A DNA stretch of 64,000 bases from Streptococcus mitis (GTDB lineage Bacteria > Bacillota > Bacilli > Lactobacillales > Streptococcaceae). The position numbers and the translations under genes were made by a program. This document shows positions 17,790 through 29,698 of the stretch, piece by piece. Under the pieces are notes generated by a model, which saw only the letters and a program-made list of their open reading frames with translations, had not been told where the DNA came from and made no database searches. The DNA lies in the NCBI RefSeq assembly GCF_016658865.1, contig NZ_CP067992.1, forward strand, positions 1,011,001-1,075,000, read 5' to 3'. Numbering within the stretch: position 1 is the stretch's first letter; every line of letters begins with the position of its first letter.

Positions 17790-18921
17790 CTGTTGCTACC
17801 CCCACTACTTCATCATATCCTACAACTTGTACTTCTTCTGTTCCATCAATTTCGACACCATCAGAAATAACTGCACCTTCACCAATAATGGCACGTTTGA
17901 TTTTAGCTCCCTGACCAACAATTGCACCACTCATGATAACTGAATCTACTACTTCTGCCCCTTCACGAACTTGCGCACCTGTTGAGAGGATAGAATGTTT
18001 AACAGTTCCATCTACGAAACAGCCATCAACAACCAAGGAATCTTCCACGTGAGCATTTGCCCCAAGGAAGTTTGGTGGTGAAATTAAGTTTCTTGAGTAA
18101 ATCTTCCATTGACGGTTACGGCTATCCAAGGCATTTTCTGGAGAAATGTACTCCATGTTGGCTTCCCAAAGTGACTCAATCGTACCAACGTCTTTCCAGT
18201 AACCATTAAATTCGTAAGCATAGACACTTTCACCTGACTCAAGGTAATTTGGAATGACATTCTTACCAAAGTCTGACATATCGACATTGCTCTTTTCAGC
18301 AGCAACAAGCATATTGCGAAGACGTTGCCAATCAAAGATGTAAATACCCATAGAAGCCTTTGTAGATTTAGGTTGAGCTGGTTTTTCTTCAAATTCAACG
18401 ATACGATTATTAGCATCTGTGTTCATGATACCAAAACGACTAGCTTCTTTAAGAGGGACATCTAAAACTGCTACTGTCAAGCTGGCATTATTATCCTTGT
18501 GAGACTGGAGCATATCATCATAATCCATTTTATAGATGTGATCCCCAGAGAGAATCAAGACATACTCAGGATTAACACTGTCGATATAGTCAATATTTTG
18601 GTAAATAGCGTGACTAGTCCCTTCAAACCAACGATTTCCTTCACTTGCAGAGTAAGGTTGAAGAATAGAGACACCAGAATTGATACCGTCTAGTCCCCAG
18701 CTTGAACCGTTCCCGATATGGTTGTTGAGAGCAAGTGGTTGGTACTGTGTAATAACTCCAACATTGTTGATACCTGAGTTGGCACAGTTTGAAAGAGCAA
18801 AGTCAATGATACGGTAGCGCCCACCAAATTGCACAGCTGGTTTTGCGATGCTTTGAGTGAGTTTACCGAGACGAGTTCCTTGCCCACCGGCAAGAATCAA
18901 AGCTAACATTTCATTCTTCAT
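17779..18921 (-). CDS. glgC: Glucose-1-phosphate adenylyltransferase, catalytic subunit
   Basis: Catalytic subunit (380 aa) that makes ADP-glucose from ATP and glucose-1-phosphate, the committed step of bacterial glycogen synthesis. [15 protein letters not shown] near residues 8-22 is the nucleotide loop, [16 protein letters not shown] follows, and [13 protein letters not shown] carries the metal Asp; the C-terminal 100 residues form the beta-helix. Overlaps glgB by 11 nt and glgD by 11 nt, so the four gene products are translationally linked. Pgm elsewhere in the window supplies glucose-1-phosphate. Confidence 0.96.
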   Translation of the reverse strand: MKNEMLALILAGGQGTRLGKLTQSIAKPAVQFGGRYRIIDFALSNCANSGINNVGVITQYQPLALNNHIGNGSSWGLDGINSGVSILQPYSASEGNRWFEGTSHAIYQNIDYIDSVNPEYVLILSGDHIYKMDYDDMLQSHKDNNASLTVAVLDVPLKEASRFGIMNTDANNRIVEFEEKPAQPKSTKASMGIYIFDWQRLRNMLVAAEKSNVDMSDFGKNVIPNYLESGESVYAYEFNGYWKDVGTIESLWEANMEYISPENALDSRNRQWKIYSRNLISPPNFLGANAHVEDSLVVDGCFVDGTVKHSILSTGAQVREGAEVVDSVIMSGAIVGQGAKIKRAIIGEGAVISDGVEIDGTEEVQVVGYDEVVGVATDED

Positions 18922-20839
18922 TTTCTACTCCTTTTTGGTTTTTACTTGTGACAATTTTAGTAGGTTTCAAGCGGCGCCTGATTTTCCATACACTTGCTCC
19001 CATAGCAGGTAGGGTAAAGGTCAAGGTCTGCTCATAATCCTTCCATAGTCCTTCTTGCGTTTGAACAGTTTGATTATGCTCTTTCCAGACGCCTCCCCAC
19101 TCTTCTAACTCAGTATTCCAGACTTCTTCATAGATCCCTGCAACAGGAAGTCCGATTGTAAAATCTTTTCGTTCAACAGGTGCCATATTAAAGACGCAGA
19201 CTAGCATGTCGTCCTTCTTACCCTTACGGATGAAGGTAAGAACACTCTGGTCTCGATTATCCGCATCAATAATTTCAATGCCATCATAGCTGGTATCAAT
19301 TTCCCACAGACAGCGGTGGTCTTTGTAGAACTTGTTTAGCTGAGATGTAAAATACTTCATCTTCGCATTCATTGGGTCTTCTAGGTTAGACCATTCCAAC
19401 TGTTCTTCAGATTTCCATTCTAGGAATTGGCCGTATTCGCTACCCATGAAGAGCAATTTTTTACCTGGGTGACAAATTTGGTAAGTGTAGAGATTGCGCA
19501 AGCCTGCGAATTGATTATAGCGATCTCCCCACATCTTGTGCATCATACTCTTCTTGCCATGAACCACTTCATCGTGTGAGAATGGTAGGAGATAATTCTC
19601 CTTGAAGACATACATAAAGCTGAAAGTCACCAGGTTAAAGTCATATTTACGGTAAATCGGATCTTCTTCATAGAAACGGAGGATATCATTCATCCAGCCC
19701 ATATTCCATTTGTAGTCAAAACCAAGACCATCTGAATCCTTGGTGTCAGTAATCTGAGTAGCTGATGAACTTTCCTCAGCTATCATCATAACGTCTGGAT
19801 GAACTAGTTTAATCACATCATTCAAGCGTTGAAGGAAATAATAACCCTCATAGTTGAGATTGCCACCATCCTTGTTTGGCGTCCATGGTGCATCATCATA
19901 ATCAAGATAGAGCATGTTGCTAACTGCATCCACGCGAATACCGTCCAAATGGTAAAAGTCAATCCAGAATTTAATACTAGAAATCAAGAAAGACTGGACT
20001 TCATTCTTTCCAAGATCAAAATTGAGAGCCCCCCAACCGTAGTTATGAGCCTTATTATGGTCTTGGTATTCAAAAGTCGGTGTTCCATCATAATAGGCCA
20101 AGGCATCATCATTGATAGTAAAGTGACCAGGTACCCAGTCTACAATAACGCCTATATTGTTTAAGTGACATTCCTCAACAAAATCTTGAAACTCTTCAGG
20201 ACGACCATAGGCATGCTCTAGAGCAAAGTAACCCATAAGCTGATAGCCCCAACTCAAACCTAGTGGGTGAGACATCAAGGGCATAAACTCAATGTGAGTA
20301 TAGTTCATCTCAACCAAGTAAGGAATCAGCTCATCCTTCAATTGAGCAAAACTATAAGGATTTCCATCTGGATTTCTCTTCCACGAACCGGCATGAACTT
20401 CGTAAATATTGACCGGACGCTCTTCAAAACTCAAACGTTTCCTACGAGCTAGCCAGAGACCATCTTTCCATTTTTTCTCTGGAATCTCTGTTAAAATAGC
20501 CCCAGTACCAGGTCGTGCCTCATACCGTACAGCCAAAGGGTCAATCTTCATCAGCTGATGACCATTTGCACGCGTGATATTGTACTTGTAAATTTGGCCT
20601 TCATGAGCATGGTTGGTAAAGACTTCCCAGACTCCAAATTCATTTCGTTCCATCGGAATTTGATTTTCAACCCAATTGGTGAAATCCCCTACCAAGTGAA
20701 CAGCTTGAGCATTTGGGGCCCAAACACGAAAAGTATAGCCAGATTCTCCATTTTTTTCTTCCCTATGAGCTCCCAGATAGTGCTGGAGGTGAAAATTTTC
20801 ACCTGTCATAAAGGTTTCTAAAGCTTTTTTCTTATCCAT
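18911..20839 (-). CDS. glgB: 1,4-alpha-glucan branching enzyme
   Basis: GH13 branching enzyme (642 aa), making alpha-1,6 branches. A CBM48 domain occupies roughly 35-115 ([19 protein letters not shown]). The catalytic barrel has the nucleophile Asp304 in [10 protein letters not shown], the acid Glu355 in MMIAEESS, and SHDEVVHGK; a C-terminal beta-sandwich follows. First gene of the operon, with ribosome-binding site AGGAGGG and a consensus promoter overlapped downstream by a cre site. Start at ATG 20839. Confidence 0.96.
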   Translation of the reverse strand: MDKKKALETFMTGENFHLQHYLGAHREEKNGESGYTFRVWAPNAQAVHLVGDFTNWVENQIPMERNEFGVWEVFTNHAHEGQIYKYNITRANGHQLMKIDPLAVRYEARPGTGAILTEIPEKKWKDGLWLARRKRLSFEERPVNIYEVHAGSWKRNPDGNPYSFAQLKDELIPYLVEMNYTHIEFMPLMSHPLGLSWGYQLMGYFALEHAYGRPEEFQDFVEECHLNNIGVIVDWVPGHFTINDDALAYYDGTPTFEYQDHNKAHNYGWGALNFDLGKNEVQSFLISSIKFWIDFYHLDGIRVDAVSNMLYLDYDDAPWTPNKDGGNLNYEGYYFLQRLNDVIKLVHPDVMMIAEESSSATQITDTKDSDGLGFDYKWNMGWMNDILRFYEEDPIYRKYDFNLVTFSFMYVFKENYLLPFSHDEVVHGKKSMMHKMWGDRYNQFAGLRNLYTYQICHPGKKLLFMGSEYGQFLEWKSEEQLEWSNLEDPMNAKMKYFTSQLNKFYKDHRCLWEIDTSYDGIEIIDADNRDQSVLTFIRKGKKDDMLVCVFNMAPVERKDFTIGLPVAGIYEEVWNTELEEWGGVWKEHNQTVQTQEGLWKDYEQTLTFTLPAMGASVWKIRRRLKPTKIVTSKNQKGVENEE

Positions 20840-20854
20840 ACACCCTCCTAATTC

Positions 20855-20868
20855 TGTAAGCGTTTTCT
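20855..20868 (-). promoter_or_regulatory. cre site (CcpA operator) in the glycogen operon leader
   Basis: TGTAAGCGTTTTCT on the plus strand fits the catabolite-responsive consensus TGWAANCGNTNWCA at all but the last position. It lies just downstream of the -10, over the transcription start, where CcpA binding represses. Glycogen synthesis would thus respond to sugar supply. Confidence 0.75.
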
Positions 20869-20876
20869 GTAGATTT

Positions 20877-20905
20877 ATTATACTACCTTTTTAGGGAAGA
20901 TTCAA
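20877..20905 (-). promoter_or_regulatory. Promoter of glgBCDA
   Basis: Minus-strand TTGAAT (20900-20905), 17-nt spacer, TATAAT (20877-20882). Near-consensus. Confidence 0.8.
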
Positions 20906-21071
20906 GTAAATTACGGAATTTGCAAAAAAATCTTTTGAAAGTCTTCAACAAATTCACTGATGTGTTCACTTGTAAATCAAGAAATTTTCAGAAACGCTTT
21001 GAAAACGAATTGTTTTTTTATAATACTATCATAAAGTTCGTTATTTAGCTAACAAAAATATAATTTTAAGT

Positions 21072-21105
21072 AAAAAAATAAATCAGGAAACGAATCTCCT
21101 GATTT
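21072..21105 (-). terminator. Terminator after pulA
   Basis: Minus-strand stem AATCAGGAGA / TTTCCTGATT (mostly paired) with a short loop, followed by TATTTTTTT. Separates pulA from glgBCDA. The 313-bp gap between the genes otherwise holds only the glg promoter and cre. Confidence 0.8.
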
Positions 21106-21152
21106 TATTAACAGATAAAGCACCACAAATGAATTTAAATTGTAACTCTATT

Positions 21153-23432
21153 CTACAAAACTTTAAAGACGCTGGCACTGACGCCACCAACCCTGTCTTT
21201 ATCACTTAAATGGCTATTGGTCACCAATAGTTCTAGATTTCCAGCATTTTCAAACTGGAAGTCTTGCCCTTTAGCATTAAATACAACCAGTAAATGTTCT
21301 AACCCTTGAATCTCATAGACAATCCAACCACTATGTTCGTGAGCTGAATGCACAAAGACATGATGGTAAATTTCATCATAAGTAGGGTAAGAAAAGGCAC
21401 TGGTTTCTGTCTTCAATCGAATGATTTGGCGAATAAATTCAATGCTGTCTTGACGCTCATTGATCAAATCCCAGTTGACTTGGTTCACACTGTCTGGAGC
21501 ATTATAGCTATTCATAGCACGCTCTCTATCATCATGGGTCAACTCACCATTCTCACCTGTCGCAACTAGTTTGGTACGACCAAATTCTTGACCAATTTCC
21601 ATAAAAGCCATCCCTTGCATAAGCAGATTCATGGCTGTGGCTGTCTCAACCTTGCGCATGATTTGTTCTGAACTTTGGTCTGGATGAAGGGTTGCCAACA
21701 AATCGTGAAGATTGTAATTGTCATGGGCTTCCACGTAGTTAAGAACTTGATTTGGATGTGTATAGGTTCCTAGTTCACGACTTCCTAAGATTGCTTTGGC
21801 TAGAATTGGTTCTGTCGCAGCACCACTGACAAAACCTGATTTGATAGCACCGTAGACTTCTCCCCCTTTGACAGCATCGCGCTGATTGTCATTAAAGAAA
21901 CCGATGTTTGGCATTTGGTAGGCATTGTCTTTCTTAGCCTTATCATAAGGGGCAAGACCTGTTCCCATATCCCATCCTTCTCCATAGAGGATAATGTTTG
22001 GGTCGATTTCATCCAAGCTTTGACGAATCATCTGCATGGTCTTGACATCATGAATCCCCATCAAGTCAAAACGGAAGCCGTCAATATTGTATTCCTGCAC
22101 CCAGTATAGAAGAGAATCAATCATATACTTTCGGAACATTTCGTGTTCGCTGGCCGTTTCGTTTCCAACTCCCGTTCCATTCTGGAAGGTACCATCTGGA
22201 TTCATACGATAATAGTAATCAGGGACAGTTGTTTGGAAAGGTGCATCAACAACTGAGAAAGTATGGTTATAAACCACATCCATAATAACACCAATACCCG
22301 CATCGTGATAGGCTTGAACCATGGTCTTCAAATCACGAATGACCTGAGCTGGATCATTTGGATTGGTTGATAAACTTGTTTCTGGTGCGTTATAGTTTTG
22401 TGGGTCATAACCCCAGTTGTAGATTACATTTCCATCCTCATCGTATTCTTTGTGACGATCTGCAATTGGTTGCAACTGAACATAATTGTAGCCGATCTTC
22501 TTGATGTAATCAAAAGCAGTTGCTTGGCCATACAGGTTAACTGTCCCAGTCTGAGCTGCACCCAAGAAAGTTCCTCGAAGATGCTCATCCACACCTGAGG
22601 TTGGTGATTTGGTCAAATCACGAATATGCATTTCACAGATGACTGCCTTACATGGATTTGTCAAACGCCAAGTAGCCTCAGAACCGTGCTTAACCTCGAA
22701 GTTTTCAACTTGCTTTTCTGCATGGCTCAGAATAGCTGAACGTTTGCCATCAGGGCTGGTCGCGATGGTATAAGGGTCACGTGTCACTGTTTGGTGATGA
22801 GGGAATTGGACTTGATACTGATAAGCCTTACCAGTCAAATCTTCCTCAACATCCAAACTCCAGACACCGATTGTATTGTCTTTATGGTTATAAGAGTAGC
22901 TATTACCTCTTTCCATCTCAAAAGTCTTCCAAACAGGAGCATCGTTAACAGCAGATTCATAAACGACAACCTGAACTTCTGTCGCTGTTGGAGCCCAAAG
23001 AGCAAAATGAGCCTGATTGTCCTCTACACGACAACCCAATTCCCCTTGATAACCCCAATGGTGATCAAAACTAGCACTGTTAATGGCCTTATCAAAGGCA
23101 AAAGGATTTTGATTTTTATAGAAAGGGCTGGCAATCGCAGGATTTTCAGAATAATAAATTCTATCATCCCCTTCCAAAATCCAGACCTCTGTTAAGAGAG
23201 GATAGTGATTAAAACGGATAGCATATTCTTTACTGGTTTGCCCTGTATGAACCACAAAATTCAAGCTTTCCAAAGCATGGGCACTTGGGTGTTCAAAGCT
23301 AAATAAAGCTCCAAAATAATCTTCTTTATAAGTCAGTAAATCAATTCGCTGGTCCTGACTTTTTACAAAAGAGCAAGTGTCGTATTCACCATTCTTGCGA
23401 TGGTAATGAATGCGCATAGGGTAGTTATACAT
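21153..23432 (-). CDS. pulA: Type I pullulanase (intracellular)
   Basis: Debranching enzyme (759 aa) that hydrolyses alpha-1,6 links of pullulan, glycogen or limit dextrins. There is no signal peptide, anchor or carbohydrate-binding tandem, so this is the cytoplasmic enzyme and not the large surface pullulanase SpuA. CBM48-like region around 100-190; then YNWGYDPQNYN (type I signature), MDVVYNH, GFRFDLMGIHD (nucleophile Asp), ILYGEGWDMG (acid Glu) and VEAHDNYNLHD. Ribosome-binding site AAAGGA. A TATAAC with an extended TGA about 95 bp upstream may be its -10. Works opposite to the adjacent branching enzyme in glycogen turnover. Confidence 0.94.
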   Translation of the reverse strand: MYNYPMRIHYHRKNGEYDTCSFVKSQDQRIDLLTYKEDYFGALFSFEHPSAHALESLNFVVHTGQTSKEYAIRFNHYPLLTEVWILEGDDRIYYSENPAIASPFYKNQNPFAFDKAINSASFDHHWGYQGELGCRVEDNQAHFALWAPTATEVQVVVYESAVNDAPVWKTFEMERGNSYSYNHKDNTIGVWSLDVEEDLTGKAYQYQVQFPHHQTVTRDPYTIATSPDGKRSAILSHAEKQVENFEVKHGSEATWRLTNPCKAVICEMHIRDLTKSPTSGVDEHLRGTFLGAAQTGTVNLYGQATAFDYIKKIGYNYVQLQPIADRHKEYDEDGNVIYNWGYDPQNYNAPETSLSTNPNDPAQVIRDLKTMVQAYHDAGIGVIMDVVYNHTFSVVDAPFQTTVPDYYYRMNPDGTFQNGTGVGNETASEHEMFRKYMIDSLLYWVQEYNIDGFRFDLMGIHDVKTMQMIRQSLDEIDPNIILYGEGWDMGTGLAPYDKAKKDNAYQMPNIGFFNDNQRDAVKGGEVYGAIKSGFVSGAATEPILAKAILGSRELGTYTHPNQVLNYVEAHDNYNLHDLLATLHPDQSSEQIMRKVETATAMNLLMQGMAFMEIGQEFGRTKLVATGENGELTHDDRERAMNSYNAPDSVNQVNWDLINERQDSIEFIRQIIRLKTETSAFSYPTYDEIYHHVFVHSAHEHSGWIVYEIQGLEHLLVVFNAKGQDFQFENAGNLELLVTNSHLSDKDRVGGVSASVFKVL

Positions 23433-23544
23433 TTTTTATTTTCCTTTTTTTAATTTGTTTCTGTTTCACTAAAAAATTCTTGACCGGTTTTGTCCCGACC
23501 AACAAACATAGTTATATCATCTAAACTCTGATTTTAAACGATTA

Positions 23545-25512
<1,968 letters not shown>

Positions 25513-25520
25513 TTACCATA

Positions 25521-25550
25521 AAATAAGCCCTCCTCACAAACGAGAAGGGC
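25521..25550 (-). terminator. Terminator after the MFS gene
   Basis: Stem GCCCTTCTC / GAGGAGGGC (one G-T pair) with a 6-nt loop, then TTATTTTAT on the minus strand, ending a few bases before the ligA start. Confidence 0.65.
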
Positions 25551-25595
25551 GGAAAAAACACTTAGTTTGGAATTATTTTTGAACACCAAGCAGAC

Positions 25596-26774
25596 TTATA
25601 TCTCTTTTTTAAAATGAGTTCGAACATAGCCTAGAGCTAAGAAGGATAAGATGACAACTCCAAGGCCTATAATTAAAAAAGTATAAAGATGGACACTTGG
25701 AAGCCAGGTCATCAAACCTGTTGCAATTGGCATAAAAAGTATAGCTAGGGTATAAATCGAACTGAGAACTCTACCAAGATATTCACCTTCAACCTTGGTT
25801 TGTACTTGAGTAAAAAAGTGAATATTGAACATCGTCATAAATAATTCACAAATGAAATTCCCTGAAAAAGAGAGGTAGGATGGGAGAGTAAATCCCATTA
25901 TCATCACTCCAAGTCCAGTCAGAGCCAATAAAAACAGAAGCATTTCCATACTAGCTTTAATCTTACTAGCTAACAGGGCCCCAACAATAGATCCGATAGC
26001 ACCCATTGTTAAAATAGTGGCATAGGCACCTTGTACTCCATAAAGCTGATTTGAAAAGGGAAGGAGATAATTAAAGGCTGCGAAGAAAAAATTGACACTT
26101 GAAGCCATGACTAACAAAAAGAAGATTTCCTTTTGCTTCACAATATAGTGAACTCCCTCCTTAATATCAGAAATAATAACTTTAAATGTGAGTTTCTTCT
26201 CACCCAAAGCCTTCTCTTCTTTCTTTGGAAGCAAGGCTACCAAACCAAAAGCGAGAAAAAAACTAAGGGCATCTAATACCAAGGTAATGCGAAGACTTGC
26301 GAATTGTAAGACCAGAAAAGAGAGTACAGGGGAACTCACACTGACAACCTGCAAGACCAACTCCAAACGAGAATTATAGAGGACCAGTTCATCCTTCTCT
26401 ACCAGTTCTGTGATAATGGCCTTATTTGCAGGTCTAGAAAAGGCAAAAGCAATAGCCTGAACAATATTGGCAAAAATCAAAGCTCCAATCATCCAACTAT
26501 CATTCCTTATGAAAGAAATAGCCAGGCAAAGAATACCACAAACAAGGTCTGTCGTCATTAAAATCTTACGACGAGAAAAACGGTCTGAAACGACTCCGCC
26601 GAAAGGATTTACGAGAATAGATGTGACGAGATCAGAAATCTGATACATTCCTAAAACTGTCTGTCCGATAGTTCCCATGGAAGCCAACCAGACACTATTT
26701 CCATAATCATAGAGCATATTACCCATCTTGTTAACAGCTCCGCGACTAATCAGCTGTACTGCATAGCGATTCAT
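25596..26774 (-). CDS. MFS transporter
   Basis: Major facilitator protein (392 aa) with about twelve hydrophobic segments and the loop 2-3 motif GGVVSDRFSRRKILM typical of drug:H+ antiporters of the MefA/NreB-like group. The middle loop (around 190-205, PKKEEKALGEKKLTF) is cytoplasmic and basic. The substrate is unknown. It lies 80 nt after an Rgg-type regulator on the same strand, has its own weak promoter (TGA-TACAAT, poor -35) and an inverted repeat just upstream, which suggests control by that regulator. No streptococcal quorum-sensing peptide gene is visible next to it. Confidence 0.85.
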   Translation of the reverse strand: MNRYAVQLISRGAVNKMGNMLYDYGNSVWLASMGTIGQTVLGMYQISDLVTSILVNPFGGVVSDRFSRRKILMTTDLVCGILCLAISFIRNDSWMIGALIFANIVQAIAFAFSRPANKAIITELVEKDELVLYNSRLELVLQVVSVSSPVLSFLVLQFASLRITLVLDALSFFLAFGLVALLPKKEEKALGEKKLTFKVIISDIKEGVHYIVKQKEIFFLLVMASSVNFFFAAFNYLLPFSNQLYGVQGAYATILTMGAIGSIVGALLASKIKASMEMLLFLLALTGLGVMIMGFTLPSYLSFSGNFICELFMTMFNIHFFTQVQTKVEGEYLGRVLSSIYTLAILFMPIATGLMTWLPSVHLYTFLIIGLGVVILSFLALGYVRTHFKKEI

Positions 26775-26802
26775 ATAAAAACTCCTCTCAAATTTTGAAA
26801 CT

Positions 26803-26811
26803 ATTGTATCA
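26803..26811 (-). promoter_or_regulatory. Candidate promoter of the MFS gene
   Basis: Minus-strand extended -10 TGA-TACAAT with no recognisable -35; a TTTTCCC/GGGAAAA inverted repeat ends 25 bp upstream. Confidence 0.5.
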
Positions 26812-26833
26812 AAACCGAAAGGAGCTTTTTCAT

Positions 26834-26853
26834 TTTTCCCTTATTTGGGAAAA
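26834..26853. promoter_or_regulatory. Inverted repeat TTTTCCC-n6-GGGAAAA, candidate operator
   Basis: Perfect 7-bp arms, directly after the Rgg-type gene stop and upstream of the weak MFS promoter. No T run of terminator type follows on the minus strand, so a protein-binding site is more likely than a terminator. Binding by the adjacent regulator is inference. Confidence 0.45.
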
Positions 26854-27717
26854 TTAATTTTTGATAAATTTTTCGTAGTGTTCCTGATAATAGGCTACTT
26901 GCTCAGGAAGACCTAACACATCAAAAATATGCATGACCTCTTGCATCTGCTTACAACCTTCTTTACACTGTCCTATTTGGTACAAGGCAAAGCCTTTTAG
27001 ATAATGGAAAGCATTACGCTCATACAGTTTGATCCCTTTGCCAATAATCTTCTCTGTATAAGCCTCGAAGTAGCTAGCATTATCAAAAGAAGAATGCTCT
27101 AAACAATGCTGGTAACAATTAAGGGCCAAAATCAAAACCAATCTCTTATGGCGACCAATCTCTTGGTAAAATTCTTCCCTCTCCATAACTTCTCTACCAA
27201 TTCGAGTGACATAGTCCACATCGTAGAAACTATAGAGATTACCAAACAGAATCAACTCATACATGGTCCATTCTTCTGTTTTGAAAAGATAATCTGCTAC
27301 CTTATCCAAATCATCCTGCTTCATATCATAACTCGAATCTCTTTGACAAATCAGACCTTGTAGCAAAATCCAGTTCAGCTCAAAATAAAGAGGATTGATC
27401 GAACTCTTAGCCTTTTCAAGTTGTTCACTTTGAAGCTTTTGAAAACCTGAAATATCATTTGAATAGTAAAGGGGCACAATTTGTCCCATCATAGCAACAT
27501 GTTCATGATTGTGAAAATTCCTTGCCTTGTCCATGAAATTTTCGATTGTGACATGAATGTTATCCAAAATCTCAAAGAAACGTGAGACTGCTAGGTCAGA
27601 CTCCCCAAGCTCAAAGCGAGATAACTGAGAGGTTGAACTGGACTCTCCTGCGGCCTCCTTTAAAGAATAATTTCCACTTGTCCGAAATTCACGAAATACT
27701 TTTCCAAGATGTTCCAT
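26854..27717 (-). CDS. Rgg/GadR/MutR-family transcriptional regulator
   Basis: A 287-residue regulator. The N-terminal helix-turn-helix (about 1-60) reads LGKVFREFRTSGNYSLKEAA and then SSTSQLSRFELGESDL, typical of Rgg. The C-terminal 220 residues are an all-helical TPR-like repeat domain that in Rgg proteins can bind peptides. The ATG at 27717, two bases after the ABC-F stop with AGGTG upstream, gives the family N terminus MEHLGKVF; an upstream start would be inside the ABC-F gene. No short hydrophobic peptide gene is visible nearby, so this may be a stand-alone regulator, probably of the downstream MFS gene. Confidence 0.87.
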   Translation of the reverse strand: MEHLGKVFREFRTSGNYSLKEAAGESSSTSQLSRFELGESDLAVSRFFEILDNIHVTIENFMDKARNFHNHEHVAMMGQIVPLYYSNDISGFQKLQSEQLEKAKSSINPLYFELNWILLQGLICQRDSSYDMKQDDLDKVADYLFKTEEWTMYELILFGNLYSFYDVDYVTRIGREVMEREEFYQEIGRHKRLVLILALNCYQHCLEHSSFDNASYFEAYTEKIIGKGIKLYERNAFHYLKGFALYQIGQCKEGCKQMQEVMHIFDVLGLPEQVAYYQEHYEKFIKN

Positions 27718-27719
27718 CT

Positions 27720-29621
27720 TTACACCTGCTCTGACAATTCTTCCCACTCAAGCATAGCTTCTTCCTGACGGTGGCTGATTTTGTCCAGCTCAGTCTGCAA
27801 TTCCATCAGTTTTTCAGCATCGTTGGTTTCCAACATTTGTTCAGAAATGGCTTGGCTTTGACTTTCTAACTCTTCAATTTCAGCTTCTAGACTTTCAATT
27901 TGTCGCATGAGTTTGCGAACTTCTTTTTGACTTTCTTTCTGGGCCTGGTAGTCATTAACTGGACTTGATTCTTTTACTTGATTACTAGTTGAAGCTTCCT
28001 CAGCCTGAGTCATTTCTACTTCTGCTTTCTTCTCAACATAGTAGTCGTAATCTCCCAAGTAAAGAGTCGAACCCTTCTCAGACAATTCCAGTACATGAGT
28101 GGCCACACGATTGATAAAGTAACGGTCATGGCTAACGAATAGAAGAGTTCCATCAAAGTCAATCAAAGCATTTTCCAACACTTCCTTGCTATCAATATCC
28201 AAGTGGTTGGTTGGCTCGTCAAGGATTAGAAAGTTGTTGTTCTCCATAGACAGTTTAGCCAGAAGCAAACGCGCTTTCTCCCCACCAGACAGCATGCCGA
28301 CTGATTTTTTAACATCATCTCCTGAGAAAAGGAAGGCACCTAGACGATTACGGATTTCAACTTCTGGTGTCAGTTTAAAATCATTCCAGAGTTCATCCAA
28401 TACAGTATTACTTGGTGTCAGCTTGCTTTGGGTTTGGTCATAGTAACCAACCTCAACATTAGCGCCAAAGCGCTTCTCACCCTTGATAAAAGGAATCTGG
28501 TCTACTATTGACTTGATAAAAGTTGATTTCCCAATCCCATTTGGACCAACGATAGCAACGGCATTCATTTTACGAAGGTCTAGATTGATAGGCTCTGACA
28601 ATATTTCTCCATCATAGCCAATAGCCGCGTTTTCAACAGTCAAAACGACGTTTCCCGACGTTTTTTCCGACTGGAAGGTCATATTGGCTGATTTCTTGCC
28701 AGCTTCAGGCTTGTCCAAGCGCTCCATTTTTTCTAGTTGTTTACGGCGAGATTGTGCACGTTTGGTCGTTGAAGCTCGGACTAGATTGCGGTTGACAAAA
28801 TCTTCCAGAGCGGCAATTTCTTTTTGTTGCTTTTCATAGTTTTTTGCTTCAGTAGCTAGCTTTTGCTCCTTCAACTCGACAAAACGAGTGTAATTGCCCA
28901 CATAGCGATCCAAAGAATGCTTGGTCAAATCCAGAGTAATCGTCGCAACCTTGTCCAAGAAATAACGGTCGTGGCTGACAATAATGAGGGCACCGCTATA
29001 GTTTACCAAGTAATTTTCTAGCCAGGCGATGGTTTCAATATCCAAGTGGTTGGTTGGCTCGTCCAATACCAAGAGGTTTGGCTTTTCAAGAAGCATTTTG
29101 GCCAGAGCCAGACGAGTATTTTGACCACCTGAAAGTTCAGCTATTTTCATCTGCCACATAGACTCGTCAAACTTGAATCCATTTAAAATCGCTCGAATAT
29201 CAGCTTCATAAGTAAAACCACCTGCTTGGCGAAAATTCTCAGATAAGCGGTCGTAATCTGACATCAGTTTATCCAAATCCTCACCAGACTTTTCACCCAT
29301 CTCTAGCTCCATCTGACGAAGTTGTTTCTCCTTACGACGCAAGTCATCAAAGACATGAAGCATCTCATCGTAGATGGTATTTTCAGACTCAAAACGGCTA
29401 TCTTGGGCTAGGTAAGACAGAGAAATATCTTTTTTCTTATTGATTTCTCCACTAGTTGGCTCCTCTTCTCCAACCAAAATCTTCAAAAGAGTAGACTTAC
29501 CTGCACCATTTTTCCCAACAAGAGCAATCCTGTCTCGTTCATCAACTTGCAGGTTGATATTATCAAAAAGAACCTCTCCTGCAAAAGAACGTTCAATTTT
29601 ATTAGCTTGTAAAATAATCAT
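27720..29621 (-). CDS. ABC-F family ATPase (YdiF/Uup-like)
   Basis: Soluble tandem ATPase (633 aa) without membrane domain. First nucleotide site: GKNGAGKST near 36-44, LSGGQNTRLALAKMLL, VLDEPTNHLD. Then the charged linker typical of ABC-F. Second site: GPNGIGKST, LSGGEKARLLLAKL and a second LDEPTNHLD. The C terminus (about 540-630) is a coiled coil rich in Glu and Gln. ABC-F proteins bind the ribosomal E site and act in translation control or antibiotic protection; the long coiled coil points to the housekeeping YdiF/Uup side, not to a resistance factor. Followed two bases later by the Rgg start. Confidence 0.9.
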   Translation of the reverse strand: MIILQANKIERSFAGEVLFDNINLQVDERDRIALVGKNGAGKSTLLKILVGEEEPTSGEINKKKDISLSYLAQDSRFESENTIYDEMLHVFDDLRRKEKQLRQMELEMGEKSGEDLDKLMSDYDRLSENFRQAGGFTYEADIRAILNGFKFDESMWQMKIAELSGGQNTRLALAKMLLEKPNLLVLDEPTNHLDIETIAWLENYLVNYSGALIIVSHDRYFLDKVATITLDLTKHSLDRYVGNYTRFVELKEQKLATEAKNYEKQQKEIAALEDFVNRNLVRASTTKRAQSRRKQLEKMERLDKPEAGKKSANMTFQSEKTSGNVVLTVENAAIGYDGEILSEPINLDLRKMNAVAIVGPNGIGKSTFIKSIVDQIPFIKGEKRFGANVEVGYYDQTQSKLTPSNTVLDELWNDFKLTPEVEIRNRLGAFLFSGDDVKKSVGMLSGGEKARLLLAKLSMENNNFLILDEPTNHLDIDSKEVLENALIDFDGTLLFVSHDRYFINRVATHVLELSEKGSTLYLGDYDYYVEKKAEVEMTQAEEASTSNQVKESSPVNDYQAQKESQKEVRKLMRQIESLEAEIEELESQSQAISEQMLETNDAEKLMELQTELDKISHRQEEAMLEWEELSEQV

Positions 29622-29662
29622 AAACCTATTTTACTATCTTTTTCTATTTTATACAAATGCAA

Positions 29663-29695
29663 TAAAAAAGTTCAAGTTTAAAACTCGAACTTTTA
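29663..29695 (-). terminator. Terminator of the lipoprotein gene
   Basis: Stem AAAAGTTCGAGTTT / AAACTTGAACTTTT (one G-T pair), with T runs on both sides; it immediately follows the lipoprotein stop and precedes the ABC-F start on the minus strand. Confidence 0.8.
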
Positions 29696-29698
29696 ATA

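Noticed and set aside
20989..21004. Second cre-like site upstream of glgB (CAGAAACGCTTTGA)
   Set aside because: It misses several fixed positions of the consensus on both strands; the site at 20855 explains regulation better.
23475..23500. GACCGG / CCCGACC stretch upstream of pulA as a possible hairpin or operator
   Set aside because: The arms are not complementary over more than a few bases.
26775..26853. Short hydrophobic peptide (SHP) pheromone gene near the Rgg-type regulator
   Set aside because: No start codon followed by a 20-25-codon hydrophobic frame was found in the short gaps around the regulator.
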